Positions 1-7,716 of a stretch of 33,176 nt of DNA are shown one piece after another; the first letter of the stretch is position 1; each line of letters begins with the position of its first letter. The position numbers and the translations under genes are program-made. The notes beneath the pieces are model-generated. The model was not told the DNA's origin. It was given only the letters and a program-made list of their open reading frames with translations, and made no database searches. Source of the stretch: JBKHJA01 sp046538375 (GTDB lineage Bacteria > Acidobacteriota > Aminicenantia > Aminicenantales > Aminicenantaceae). The stretch lies in contig JBKHJA010000018.1 in NCBI GenBank assembly GCA_046538375.1, positions 1-33,176 on the forward strand. The letters run 5' to 3'.

Positions 1-159
1 CGTCGGAAGGGGGAAAGCGGAGCTGTTCCCCCTCCGAGGAGTCGCTGGGGAAAATAAGCGTGCTGACGACCCCCCTCCCTCACCCCATATCACGGAAAAA
101 GAGATGCTTACAATCACCCGCTTTACGTTTTCTGCTTCCCGTTTTATTATATATACGCA
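1..159. other. Left-edge flank, no identifiable gene
   Basis: The first 57 bases form an open frame (18 codons, Arg/Pro/Ser-rich) ending in TAA at 55-57. It could be the tail of an upstream + strand gene cut by the window edge. In many bacteria yidC and jag precede mnmE, but the 18 residues show no motif that would identify either. The rest up to 159 holds only the candidate mnmE promoter. Confidence 0.2.
122..155 (+). promoter_or_regulatory. Candidate mnmE promoter, possibly leaderless
   Basis: An A/T-rich run with overlapping TATATA matches (148-155) lies directly upstream of the mnmE ATG at 160. A weak -35-like TTTACG sits at 122-127, about 20 bases further up, which is longer than ideal. 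No Shine-Dalgarno sequence lies before the ATG. A start site 6-8 bases past the -10 would fall on or next to the ATG, giving a leaderless message. This is inference from spacing only; mnmE could equally be read from an upstream operon promoter. Confidence 0.25.
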
Positions 160-1527
160 ATGGCAGAAGAAACCATTATCGCCATCTCCACACCTATTGG
201 CTACGGAGGTCTGGGAATAGTCCGATTGAGCGGTGATAAATCCTTTTCTATCGCCAAAAAAATATTCAGACCCAAAAAGCCAAAGGCTAAAATTCAGCCC
301 CGCCGCCCTCTCCTCGGAAATTTATATACCTTTGAGCAAAAGGAATTCTTTGAAGAAGCCTACCTCACCTATTTCCCCCCGCCTCAAACTTACACCAGAG
401 AGGAGATGGTGGAAATCAGCTGTCATGGAAGTCCGGTGGTTCTTGAAGAGGTGGTCCGCTTAGGAATCAAAGCAGGAGCCCGCCATGCCCATCCCGGCGA
501 GTTCACCCTGAGGGCTTATCTTAACGGAAGAATCGACATCCTCCAGGCTGAAGCAGTCAACGACCTCATCCAGGCTTCCTCTCTATTCCAGGCGAAAATC
601 TCCTTCAGCCAGCTTCGGGGAAGCCTTTCTCAAAAAATAGACTCTCTCAAGAAAAATATCATTCATCTTTTATCTCAAATCGAGGCCAGCATCGAATTCC
701 CTGAGGAGGGACTGCGGATTTCTGGCCGGCAAATAGCCAAGACCACAGAAATGACTATCCGAAACATAAAAAATCTCATCCGAAGCTACAACCTGGGCAA
801 AACATTAAGAGAAGGCCTCCATCTGGCCATAACCGGAAGAGCCAACGTGGGAAAATCAACACTGTTCAATTCCCTGCTGGAAAAAGAAAGGGCCATCGTC
901 ACTCCTTACCCGGGTACCACCAGGGATTTTCTCCAGGAAAAAATAAGCATCAAAGACTCTCTTTTCACTCTCACAGACATGGCTGGCCTTAGTGCTCCCT
1001 CTCATCCTGTGGAAAAAGAAGGAATAAAAAAGGGAGAAAAACTGCTCTCTCAGGCCGATGGGGTGCTCCTTATGTTTGACTCATCGCAGCGGGAAACTCC
1101 TGATGATTTAAGACTCATCACAAAGTATAAACACAAAAACCTTTTTCTGGTTTTCAATAAAATGGATCTTCCCACAAGAATAGACAAAGAAAAGATAACC
1201 AATCAGGGAAAAAACTTCCCCGGTTTAGATATCTCGGCTTTAAAAGGAACCAACCTGGAAAGACTCAAACAGATGATCCATGAGACTTTTGTGCCCACCC
1301 GGGATCAAGGGGAAGAAATCTTACTCCATCTTCGCCAGAAGCTTCTTCTGGAAGAAACATTGGCCTCTCTTTCAGAGGGAAGGCGCCTTTTAGAGGAAGG
1401 TTATTCAGAAGAGATCTATGCCCAGGAAATCCGCAAGGCTATTTCCACCCTGGGTCAGCTCACAGGAGAAATCCGGGTTGATGAAATCATGGAGAACATA
1501 TTCGACAATTTCTGTGTAGGCAAATAG
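160..1527 (+). CDS. mnmE: tRNA modification GTPase MnmE
   Basis: MnmE works with MnmG to add the (carboxymethyl)aminomethyl group at C5 of wobble uridine 34 in tRNAs, using GTP and a folate-derived carbon. The 455 residues match the usual length. In order: N-terminal folate-binding/dimerisation domain (start MAEETIIAISTPIGYGGLG), helical domain, and inserted G domain with G1 GRANVGKS (226-233), GTTRD, G3-like DMAG (273-276) and G4 NKMD (333-336). It ends in the family's C-terminal FCVGK, whose Cys is expected. The catalytic glutamate equivalent to E. coli Glu282 is Glu285, in VEKEGI. Two changes stand out in switch II: Thr of the usual DTAG is Met274, and the usual Arg of GLRE is Ser278. The ATG has no clear ribosome site. 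mnmG follows after 7 bases. Confidence 0.97.
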   Translation: MAEETIIAISTPIGYGGLGIVRLSGDKSFSIAKKIFRPKKPKAKIQPRRPLLGNLYTFEQKEFFEEAYLTYFPPPQTYTREEMVEISCHGSPVVLEEVVRLGIKAGARHAHPGEFTLRAYLNGRIDILQAEAVNDLIQASSLFQAKISFSQLRGSLSQKIDSLKKNIIHLLSQIEASIEFPEEGLRISGRQIAKTTEMTIRNIKNLIRSYNLGKTLREGLHLAITGRANVGKSTLFNSLLEKERAIVTPYPGTTRDFLQEKISIKDSLFTLTDMAGLSAPSHPVEKEGIKKGEKLLSQADGVLLMFDSSQRETPDDLRLITKYKHKNLFLVFNKMDLPTRIDKEKITNQGKNFPGLDISALKGTNLERLKQMIHETFVPTRDQGEEILLHLRQKLLLEETLASLSEGRRLLEEGYSEEIYAQEIRKAISTLGQLTGEIRVDEIMENIFDNFCVGK

Positions 1528-1529
1528 GA
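1526..1529 (+). promoter_or_regulatory. Ribosome binding site for the mnmG TTG start
   Basis: AGGA overlaps the mnmE stop codon (TAG at 1525-1527) and sits 5 bases before TTG 1535. It supports the non-ATG start and translational coupling of mnmE and mnmG. Confidence 0.6.
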
Positions 1530-1534
1530 TAATC

Positions 1535-3376
1535 TTGAACACTCTGGATAAATATGACGTCATCGTGGTGGGAGCCGGACACGCGGGCTGTGAAGCAGCC
1601 CACGCAGCCAGCCGCATGGGACTGGAGACATGCCTGATCACCACCCACCTGGAAACCATCGCCCAGATGTCCTGCAATCCAGCCATAGGGGGTCTGGCCA
1701 AAGGGCACCTGGTCCGGGAGATGGATGCGCTGGGAGGCATCATGGGCCTCCTTGCCGATGAGACAGGAATCCAATTCCGCCTGCTGAATCGAAGCCGAGG
1801 GGGAGCCGTCCAGGCTCCTCGAGCTCAATCAGACAAGGCTCTCTACAGGATGACCATGAAAAACTGGCTGGAAAAAGTGCCTCATCTGAATCTTTTTCAA
1901 GGAATTGTCACCGAAATCCTGGCCAAAAACCACCAGGCCATCGGAGTTACCACTCTGGAAGGAAACCGAGTGCTGGGCAAAGCGGTGGTGGTCACGCCCG
2001 GAACTTTCCTCAACGGACTGATCCATATCGGTCTGCGCAGCTATTCAGCGGGCAGAGCCAACGAACCCGCTTCCCGAGAACTCAGCCACAACCTGAAAAC
2101 ACTGGGCCTTAGAACATTCCGCTTGAAGACAGGAACCCCGATGAGAATCCATCAACAAACCATAGACTGGGGACGCTTCACTCCTCAGGGCGGTGATGAA
2201 AAGCCGGTGGCTTTCTCTTTCCGCACCAAAAAAAAGCTGGAAAATAAAATTCTTTGTCATATCGGCTATACCAATGCCAAAACCCATGACATCATAAAAA
2301 ATAATTTAGACCAATCCCCCCTGTACAGTGGAAAAATTACCGGCACAGGAATCCGCTATTGCCCTTCCATCGAGGACAAAGTGGTCAAATTTCCTCATCA
2401 TTCCAGACATCAGTTCTTTCTTGAGCCAGAAGGACTGGAAACAGAAGAAATATATGTCAACGGCCTCTCCTCCAGCCTCCCTCTCCAAGTCCAGAGGAAG
2501 ATATTGAACAGTATTCCGGGACTGGATCAAGCCAAAATGTTGAGACCTGCCTATGGGATAGAGTATGATGCTGTTTTTCCCACCCAGCTTTCACCCACTC
2601 TGGAATCCAAAAAAATCAAAAACCTTTTCCTGGCCGGCCAGATCAACGGCACTTCCGGTTACGAAGAAGCCGCTGCTCAAGGCTTAATGGCCGGCATAAA
2701 CGCTGTGTTGAACATAAAGAAGCAGAAACCTTTTATTCTGGGCAGGGAAGAAGCCTACGTTGGGGTACTGATCGATGACCTCGTTTCCAAAGGAATCGAA
2801 GAGCCCTACCGCCTGTTTACTTCTCGAGCCGAATACAGGCTTATGCTTCGCATTGACAATGCTGACCAAAGACTGCTTAAATACGGACATAAATACGGGC
2901 TAATCAAGGAGGAAGAGTACCAGGACTTTCTCAAAAAGCAGCGGAAAATCGCCAGAGCCATGATTATTCTCCAGGATGAAAATATCAAAACGCCAGCCCA
3001 CGGCAGAATCTCATTGAAAAATTTCCTGAAAATGCCTGAAGTCAGGTTTAAAAATGTGTTAGAATATAAAAAATTCAATTTTGATTTAACGGATGAAGAA
3101 ATCCGTCATATCGAATCCGAGGTGAAATACGAAGGGTACATAAAAAAGCAGGAAAAAGAAATCTCCCGTATCAAAAAGATGGATAGGGAAAAAATCCCTG
3201 AACACATAGATTTTGGCAAGATTCCCGGAATTACCCGCGAAGTCAAGGAAAAACTGGAAAAATTCCGTCCTCAGACCATAGCAGAGGCTAAAAAAATTCC
3301 TGGAATCACCCCAGCAGCCATGGTCAATCTCCATATCTATTTGAATACACTAAAACGAAAGACATGTTCCACGTGA
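1535..3376 (+). CDS. mnmG: tRNA uridine-5-carboxymethylaminomethyl modification enzyme MnmG (GidA)
   Basis: FAD- and NADH-dependent partner of MnmE in wobble-uridine modification; cytoplasmic. The 613-residue protein opens with the dinucleotide-binding motif GAGHAGCEAA (about 13-22). Family blocks follow: NPAIGGLAKGHLVREMDALG, GTFLNG, GIRYCPSIEDKVVKFP, the helical MnmE-contact region near RAEYRLMLRIDNADQRL, and a helix-hairpin-like tail (GITPAAMVNLHIYL). The start is TTG at 1535: AGGA at 1526-1529 lies at good spacing and the coding begins NTLDKYDVIVVGAGHAG. Its last codons (aca tgt tcc acg tga) are written through a parS site, so the C-terminus TCST is probably dictated by DNA function. The rsmG gene often found next is absent. 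Confidence 0.97.
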   Translation: MNTLDKYDVIVVGAGHAGCEAAHAASRMGLETCLITTHLETIAQMSCNPAIGGLAKGHLVREMDALGGIMGLLADETGIQFRLLNRSRGGAVQAPRAQSDKALYRMTMKNWLEKVPHLNLFQGIVTEILAKNHQAIGVTTLEGNRVLGKAVVVTPGTFLNGLIHIGLRSYSAGRANEPASRELSHNLKTLGLRTFRLKTGTPMRIHQQTIDWGRFTPQGGDEKPVAFSFRTKKKLENKILCHIGYTNAKTHDIIKNNLDQSPLYSGKITGTGIRYCPSIEDKVVKFPHHSRHQFFLEPEGLETEEIYVNGLSSSLPLQVQRKILNSIPGLDQAKMLRPAYGIEYDAVFPTQLSPTLESKKIKNLFLAGQINGTSGYEEAAAQGLMAGINAVLNIKKQKPFILGREEAYVGVLIDDLVSKGIEEPYRLFTSRAEYRLMLRIDNADQRLLKYGHKYGLIKEEEYQDFLKKQRKIARAMIILQDENIKTPAHGRISLKNFLKMPEVRFKNVLEYKKFNFDLTDEEIRHIESEVKYEGYIKKQEKEISRIKKMDREKIPEHIDFGKIPGITREVKEKLEKFRPQTIAEAKKIPGITPAAMVNLHIYLNTLKRKTCST

Positions 3377-3380
3377 AACA
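3365..3380. promoter_or_regulatory. parS: parS centromere site
   Basis: The 16-mer TGTTCCACGTGAAACA is the classical chromosomal parS sequence, the ParB loading site known from B. subtilis and conserved widely. It spans the last three sense codons of mnmG, its TGA stop (3374-3376) and four bases beyond, ending 9 bases before parA. It lies just upstream of the parAB genes whose product would bind it. This is a direct sequence match; that it loads ParB here is inference from the family. No second perfect copy was seen in the window. Confidence 0.93.
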
Positions 3381-3389
3381 TCCTGGCCA

Positions 3390-4145
3390 ATGAATAAAGT
3401 TATTGCCTTAGCCAACCAGAAGGGAGGAGTGGGGAAAACAACCACCGCCATCAACCTGGCCGCCTCCCTGGCCTATAAGAGAAAAAGAGTTTTGATTGTG
3501 GATTTTGATCCCCAGGGAATGGCCAGCTCAGGCTTAGGGAAAGTCAAGGAGGAAAAAAAAGGGGTCTACTCCGCGCTCATGAACGGCCAGTACATGATGG
3601 ATCACATCCAGCCCACAGAACTTGAAAATCTGTATATCTGTCCTTCTTCGCCCGAACTGTCCGGAGTAGAGGCTGAGCTTTTTTCCCAACAGGAACGTGA
3701 GACCCGTCTGAAAAACGCTGTGGAGAGAATCAAGAAATTTTTCCATGTCATCCTGATCGACTGTCCTCCTTCCTTGGGTTTTTTGACTATAAACGCACTG
3801 ACCGCAGCCGATTCAGTGCTCATCCCGGTCCAGTGTGAATTTTTCTGCATGGAAGGTATCCCCGAGCTTCTTGGTGTCTTCGATGAAGTCCGCGGTTATC
3901 TCAATCCTTCTCTTGTTCTGGAAGGGGTCCTCCTCACCATGTATGACGAACGAACCAACCTGTCCAAACAGGTGGCCGAAGAACTGAGGCAATCATTGAG
4001 AGGAATCGTCTACCGGGTGATAATTCCCAGGACCGTTAAACTGGCTGAAGCTCCCAGTTTTGGAAAGCCTATCCTTCTGTACGATATAAAATCAAAGGGA
4101 GCTGAAGCTTATCTAAAGTTAGCCGAGGAGATGATCACAAAATGA
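3390..4145 (+). CDS. parA: Chromosome partitioning ATPase ParA (Soj)
   Basis: Small ParA/Soj ATPase of 251 residues that binds DNA non-specifically when ATP-bound and moves ParB-parS complexes apart. Deviant Walker A KGGVGKTT is at 11-18, the A' motif is VDFDPQG near residue 38, Walker B is VILIDCPPS, and the C-terminal block is VIPRTVKLAEAPSFGKPI. There is no N-terminal helix-turn-helix, which fits a chromosomal rather than plasmid type Ia ParA. It starts 13 bases after mnmG, immediately downstream of parS, and its stop overlaps the parB start by 4 bases (ATGA), so ParA and ParB are translationally coupled. ParB bound at parS would sit over the region where parA is read and might influence its expression. 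Confidence 0.97.
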   Translation: MNKVIALANQKGGVGKTTTAINLAASLAYKRKRVLIVDFDPQGMASSGLGKVKEEKKGVYSALMNGQYMMDHIQPTELENLYICPSSPELSGVEAELFSQQERETRLKNAVERIKKFFHVILIDCPPSLGFLTINALTAADSVLIPVQCEFFCMEGIPELLGVFDEVRGYLNPSLVLEGVLLTMYDERTNLSKQVAEELRQSLRGIVYRVIIPRTVKLAEAPSFGKPILLYDIKSKGAEAYLKLAEEMITK

Positions 4146-4984
4146 AAAGGAAAGCATTAGGAAAAGGTCTCAAAGCCTTCATCCCAGAAGAATACGCCAT
4201 CTTAAAGGAAGAAAGATACACCGAGTTAGACATTGACCAGCTCCAGCCCAATCCACTCCAGCCCAGGCTGAAGTTCAGCCAGGAAGCCATCCAAGAGCTG
4301 GCCCAGTCAATCAAAGAATCGGGGGTTCTTCAGCCCGTTGTGGTGGTTCCAGAAAAGGACCATTACCGGATAATCGTTGGCGAGCGGAGGTGGAGGGCTG
4401 CTCAAAAAATCGGGTTAAAAAAAATTCCTGCCCTCATCCGGACCCTTCCCAAAAAGAAACAGCTGGAAATCTCTCTTGTGGAAAACCTCCAGCGTGAAGA
4501 CCTTAATCCCCTGGAAATCGCCCTGGCCTATCAGAAATTGATTCAAGAATTGAACTACACCCAGCAGGAAATCGCCGAAAAGGTGGGGAAGGACAGATCT
4601 TCTGTAGCCAACTCTCTCCGCCTTCTCAAGCTCCCCCAAAAAATACAAGGTCATTTAGCCGAAGGAAGGATTTCCATGGGGCACGCCCGGGCTCTGCTCT
4701 CCCTGGAAGAGGCAGAACTTCAAATCTCCCTGTCTCAGCGTATCGTCCGGGAGAATCTTTCTGTCAGGCAGGCAGAGAAAATCATCCAAAGGACAAACCG
4801 GCCGTCGGCTCAGCCAAAAGAGCTCTCTGATCCCGACTTGAGGGCACTCCAGGAGGAATTTTTAAAAATCTTAGGAACAAAGGTCTCCATCTCTGGAACT
4901 CGGGAAAAAGGTATGATAAAAGTATATTATTTCTCCATGGAGGATTTAAACCGAATCCATGAAAAAATCAAAGGAGACGGATGA
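4142..4984 (+). CDS. parB: Chromosome partitioning protein ParB (Spo0J), CTP-dependent clamp
   Basis: ParB binds parS, hydrolyses CTP, spreads as a sliding clamp and recruits ParA and SMC. In 280 residues one sees the N-terminal GKGLKAFIP (ParA-interacting type), the ParB/Srx domain with NPLQPR (37-42), the CTP-binding GERRWRAA (80-87) and ENLQREDLNPLEIA (114-127). The helix-turn-helix lies at about 140-165 (TQQEIAEKVGKDRSSVANSL). GHARALL follows, then a C-terminal dimerisation segment. Start and stop both overlap neighbours by 4 bases, making parA-parB-bactofilin a tightly coupled unit. The CTP used by ParB is the product of pyrG, two genes further on; this may be coincidence. Confidence 0.97.
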   Translation: MKRKALGKGLKAFIPEEYAILKEERYTELDIDQLQPNPLQPRLKFSQEAIQELAQSIKESGVLQPVVVVPEKDHYRIIVGERRWRAAQKIGLKKIPALIRTLPKKKQLEISLVENLQREDLNPLEIALAYQKLIQELNYTQQEIAEKVGKDRSSVANSLRLLKLPQKIQGHLAEGRISMGHARALLSLEEAELQISLSQRIVRENLSVRQAEKIIQRTNRPSAQPKELSDPDLRALQEEFLKILGTKVSISGTREKGMIKVYYFSMEDLNRIHEKIKGDG

Positions 4985-5382
4985 TGAAGGAAAAGAAAAA
5001 AGAAGTGGACGAAAACAAGATCACTGGTTTCTTCGATAGAGAAACGCGTTTCAAAGGAGATTTAAGTTTTAAAGGCTCCTTCCGCATCGACGGGCATTTC
5101 AACGGAAAAATCGACTCTGAATCTATCCTGGTGGTGGGAGAGAGGGGGAAGGTGGATGCAGAAATAAAAGTGGGTCATCTGGTGGTCAACGGCGAAATCA
5201 AAGGAAATATTCAAGCCGTGGAGAAGGTGGTCATAAATTCCACCGGACGGGTTACGGGAAGCGTAGTCACCCCTAAATTGGTGGTGGAGGAAGGAGCTTT
5301 CCTGGAAGCCAACTGTCAAACCACCGATAAAGTTCCCCAGACACTGCCCGAAAAAAAGAAGGAGGAGGGAACAAAACCTTGA
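4981..5382 (+). CDS. Bactofilin (polymer-forming cytoskeletal protein)
   Basis: Bactofilins self-assemble without nucleotide into beta-helical filaments, often at the membrane, and place other machinery. The 133 residues show a short charged N-terminus, then the repeating hydrophobic/Gly pattern of the DUF583 right-handed beta-helix from ITGFFDRETRFKGDLSFKG through VVINSTGRVTGSVVTPKLVV, and a disordered Lys/Glu/Pro tail. The first of two adjacent ATG codons overlaps the parB stop (ATGA); the second begins 3 bases later. In Myxococcus xanthus bactofilins are known to organise the ParABS system, so placement in the parAB transcription unit suggests a similar scaffold role here. That role is inference; bactofilins also act in cell-shape and wall control. 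Confidence 0.9.
   Translation: MMKEKKKEVDENKITGFFDRETRFKGDLSFKGSFRIDGHFNGKIDSESILVVGERGKVDAEIKVGHLVVNGEIKGNIQAVEKVVINSTGRVTGSVVTPKLVVEEGAFLEANCQTTDKVPQTLPEKKKEEGTKP
5361..5370 (+). promoter_or_regulatory. Strong ribosome binding site deciding the kdsB TTG start
   Basis: GGAGGAGGGA ends 8 bases before TTG 5379, which itself overlaps the bactofilin stop (TTGA). No ATG in this frame lies at a suitable place, so this purine run fixes the start. Confidence 0.7.
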
Positions 5383-6104
5383 GAGACGCTGCTGGAGTCA
5401 TACCGGCCCGCTACCATTCTCTCCGCTTTCCAGGAAAACCGCTGGCTCAGATCGCCGGAAAACCGATGATCCAACGGGTCTACGAAAGCGCCAAAAAAGC
5501 CAAATCCCTTACCAGCCTGGTTATTGCCACTGACCATAAAAGAATTTACCAGGCCTGCCGGGATTTTGGTGCTGAAGTCCGGATGACTTCACCCCGACAC
5601 AGCTCTGGAACAGAGAGAGCGGCAGAGATAGCCCAAAAGCTAAACACATCCATCGTCATCAACATCCAAGCCGATGAACCCTTTATCAGTGGAGAGATGG
5701 TGGATAAGCTGGTGGCTGCCCTGGAAGACGAGTCCATCCCTATGGCCACCCTGGCTGCCAAAGTCAAGAATCTCAACCTTCTGTACGATAAAAATACGGT
5801 CAAGGTGGTCACAGATAAACACGGCTTCGCCTTGTATTTTTCGCGCTCTCCCCTTCCTTTCCGATGTTCAGATTATCTCCTGCAGCATATCGGCGTTTAC
5901 GGATACCAAAAAGATTTCCTGCTGCAACTGACCCGGCTGAATCCCTCCCGGCTGGAAAAAGCAGAAAAATTAGAGCAGCTCCGGGCCTTGGAGAACGGCT
6001 ACAAGATAAAAATCATAGAGTCACCGGTTTCCACCCTGAGTGTGGATTCTCCTCAGGATATCATCAAGGCCGAAAAATATTTGAAAACAAGAAATCATGA
6101 GTAA
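5379..6104 (+). CDS. kdsB: 3-deoxy-manno-octulosonate cytidylyltransferase (CMP-Kdo synthetase)
   Basis: Activates Kdo with CTP to CMP-Kdo, the donor for lipid A inner-core glycosylation. The 241 residues (E. coli about 248) carry the nucleotidyltransferase signature IPARYHSLRFPGKPLAQIAG near the N-terminus, MTSPRHSSGTERAAE, NIQADEPFI, and the later FSRSPLPF and IGVYGYQKDFL blocks. The start is TTG, supported by the purine-rich ribosome site and by alignment of the first residues to the family. The 3' end overlaps pyrG by 8 bases, pairing the enzyme with the supplier of its co-substrate CTP. Cytoplasmic. Confidence 0.96.
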   Translation: MRDAAGVIPARYHSLRFPGKPLAQIAGKPMIQRVYESAKKAKSLTSLVIATDHKRIYQACRDFGAEVRMTSPRHSSGTERAAEIAQKLNTSIVINIQADEPFISGEMVDKLVAALEDESIPMATLAAKVKNLNLLYDKNTVKVVTDKHGFALYFSRSPLPFRCSDYLLQHIGVYGYQKDFLLQLTRLNPSRLEKAEKLEQLRALENGYKIKIIESPVSTLSVDSPQDIIKAEKYLKTRNHE

Positions 6105-7716
6105 ATTCATTTTCATCACCGGAGGCGTGCTCTCCGCTCTGGGCAAAGGAATAGCCGCCGCCTCTATCGGCAGGCTGCTGGAAAGTCATGGTTACAGGAT
6201 AACTCTGCAAAAGTTTGATCCCTATCTGAACGTGGATCCTGGGACCATGAATCCTTTCCAGCACGGTGAAGTGTATGTGACCGATGACGGAGCCGAGACA
6301 GACCTGGATTTGGGGCATTACGAGAGGTTCACTTCCACCCAGACCACAAAAGCTCACAACTGGACCGCAGGAAAAATTTACGAAAACATCCTCAAAAAGG
6401 AACGGATGGGAAAATATCTGGGCAAGACCGTCCAGGTCATTCCTCATGTCACCGATGAAATAAAAAAGGCTTTCTATGCGGTAGCGGATAAGAATGACAT
6501 GGTCATCGTGGAAATAGGAGGAACTGTGGGGGACATTGAAAGCCAGCCTTTCCTGGAGGCCATTCGACAGATGAGGCTTTCCCTGGGAAAAAACAGCACA
6601 CTTTTCATCCATCTGACCTTGGTCCCTTATATCAAAACCTCCGGCGAACTGAAAACCAAACCCACTCAGCACAGTGTCCGGGAGCTGCGGGCCATCGGAA
6701 TTCAGCCTGATATCATCCTCTGCCGCACCGACAGGTTCCTCCATCAAGACATCAAAGCCAAAATTTCCCTTTTCACCAACGTCCCCTTGGAAGCGGTGAT
6801 CACCGCTAAGGATGTGGATAATATCTATGAAATTCCTCTCATCTTTGCCCAGCAAGGTCTGGACAAAATCATCCTCACTCAACTGTCCCTTGCTCCCAAG
6901 AAACGCCGCCTGGAACAATGGAAGAGGATGGTGGAAAGGATGAGCGCTCCCCAGGATGAGGTCAACATCGCCCTGGTGGGAAAATATGCCGGTCTTCATG
7001 ATTCCTACATGAGCCTGAAACAGGCCCTGGAGCATGCGGCCGCCGCTCACCGACTCAAACTCAACCTTTCCTGGGTAGAAGCCGAGGATTTGGAAAAAAG
7101 AACACCAGAAGAGATGTTGGGAGAAGCCGACGGAATCCTTGTTCCCGGGGGATTCGGGGTCAGGGGAATCGAAGGCAAAATAAAATCCGTAACCTTTGCC
7201 CGCCTGCAGAAAGTTCCCTATTTCGGCATCTGCTTAGGCATGCAGTGTGCCACCATTGAATTCGCCCGGCATACAGCCCATCTTTCCGGTGCCAACAGCA
7301 CCGAGTTTGACCCCAGAACTCCACATAAAATCTTCTTTAAATGGAGGGAGCTCAAGGGAGTGAAAAAACTGGGAGGCACTATGAGGCTGGGACAGTTTCA
7401 ATGCCTCCTCAAAAAAAATACTTTTGCACACAAGGCTTACCAAAAAGCCAGCATCTATGAAAGACACCGTCATCGCTACGAACTCAATCCCCAATACGAA
7501 GACATTTTAGCCAAAGCCGGTCTGGTGATTTCCGGAAAAAACCCAGAGCATGAACTGGTGGAGATGGTGGAAATCAAGGATCACCCCTGGTTCCTTGGCT
7601 GCCAGTTTCATCCAGAGTTTAAATCAAAACCGTTAGAGCCTCATCCTCTGTTTAAAGCCTTTGTGGGAGCAAGCTATGCCAGACGCCGCCAGAGAAATAA
7701 GCATAAACAACATTAA
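6097..7716 (+). CDS. pyrG: CTP synthase
   Basis: Converts UTP to CTP using ATP and glutamine. The 539-residue protein has both domains. The N-terminal synthase domain shows GGVLSALGKGIAAASIG, DPYLNVDPGTMNPFQHGEV, the DDGAETDLDLGHYERF block and GGTVGDIESQPFLEA. The C-terminal class I glutaminase domain has the nucleophile in GICLGMQ (Cys379, same number as in E. coli) and the His505/Glu507 pair in FHPEFKSKP. It lies inside the Kdo cluster; a kdsB-pyrG-kdsA arrangement is also known from delta-proteobacteria-type genomes. It would feed CTP to KdsB and, incidentally, to ParB. Its 3' end runs into kdsA. Confidence 0.98.
   Translation: MSKFIFITGGVLSALGKGIAAASIGRLLESHGYRITLQKFDPYLNVDPGTMNPFQHGEVYVTDDGAETDLDLGHYERFTSTQTTKAHNWTAGKIYENILKKERMGKYLGKTVQVIPHVTDEIKKAFYAVADKNDMVIVEIGGTVGDIESQPFLEAIRQMRLSLGKNSTLFIHLTLVPYIKTSGELKTKPTQHSVRELRAIGIQPDIILCRTDRFLHQDIKAKISLFTNVPLEAVITAKDVDNIYEIPLIFAQQGLDKIILTQLSLAPKKRRLEQWKRMVERMSAPQDEVNIALVGKYAGLHDSYMSLKQALEHAAAAHRLKLNLSWVEAEDLEKRTPEEMLGEADGILVPGGFGVRGIEGKIKSVTFARLQKVPYFGICLGMQCATIEFARHTAHLSGANSTEFDPRTPHKIFFKWRELKGVKKLGGTMRLGQFQCLLKKNTFAHKAYQKASIYERHRHRYELNPQYEDILAKAGLVISGKNPEHELVEMVEIKDHPWFLGCQFHPEFKSKPLEPHPLFKAFVGASYARRRQRNKHKQH

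Noticed and set aside
6064..7050. Long minus-strand open frame (328 codons) opposite pyrG
   Set aside because: Composition is Gly/His/Phe-rich without any motif, and the plus strand encodes an unmistakable CTP synthase over the same bases; it is a codon-usage shadow.
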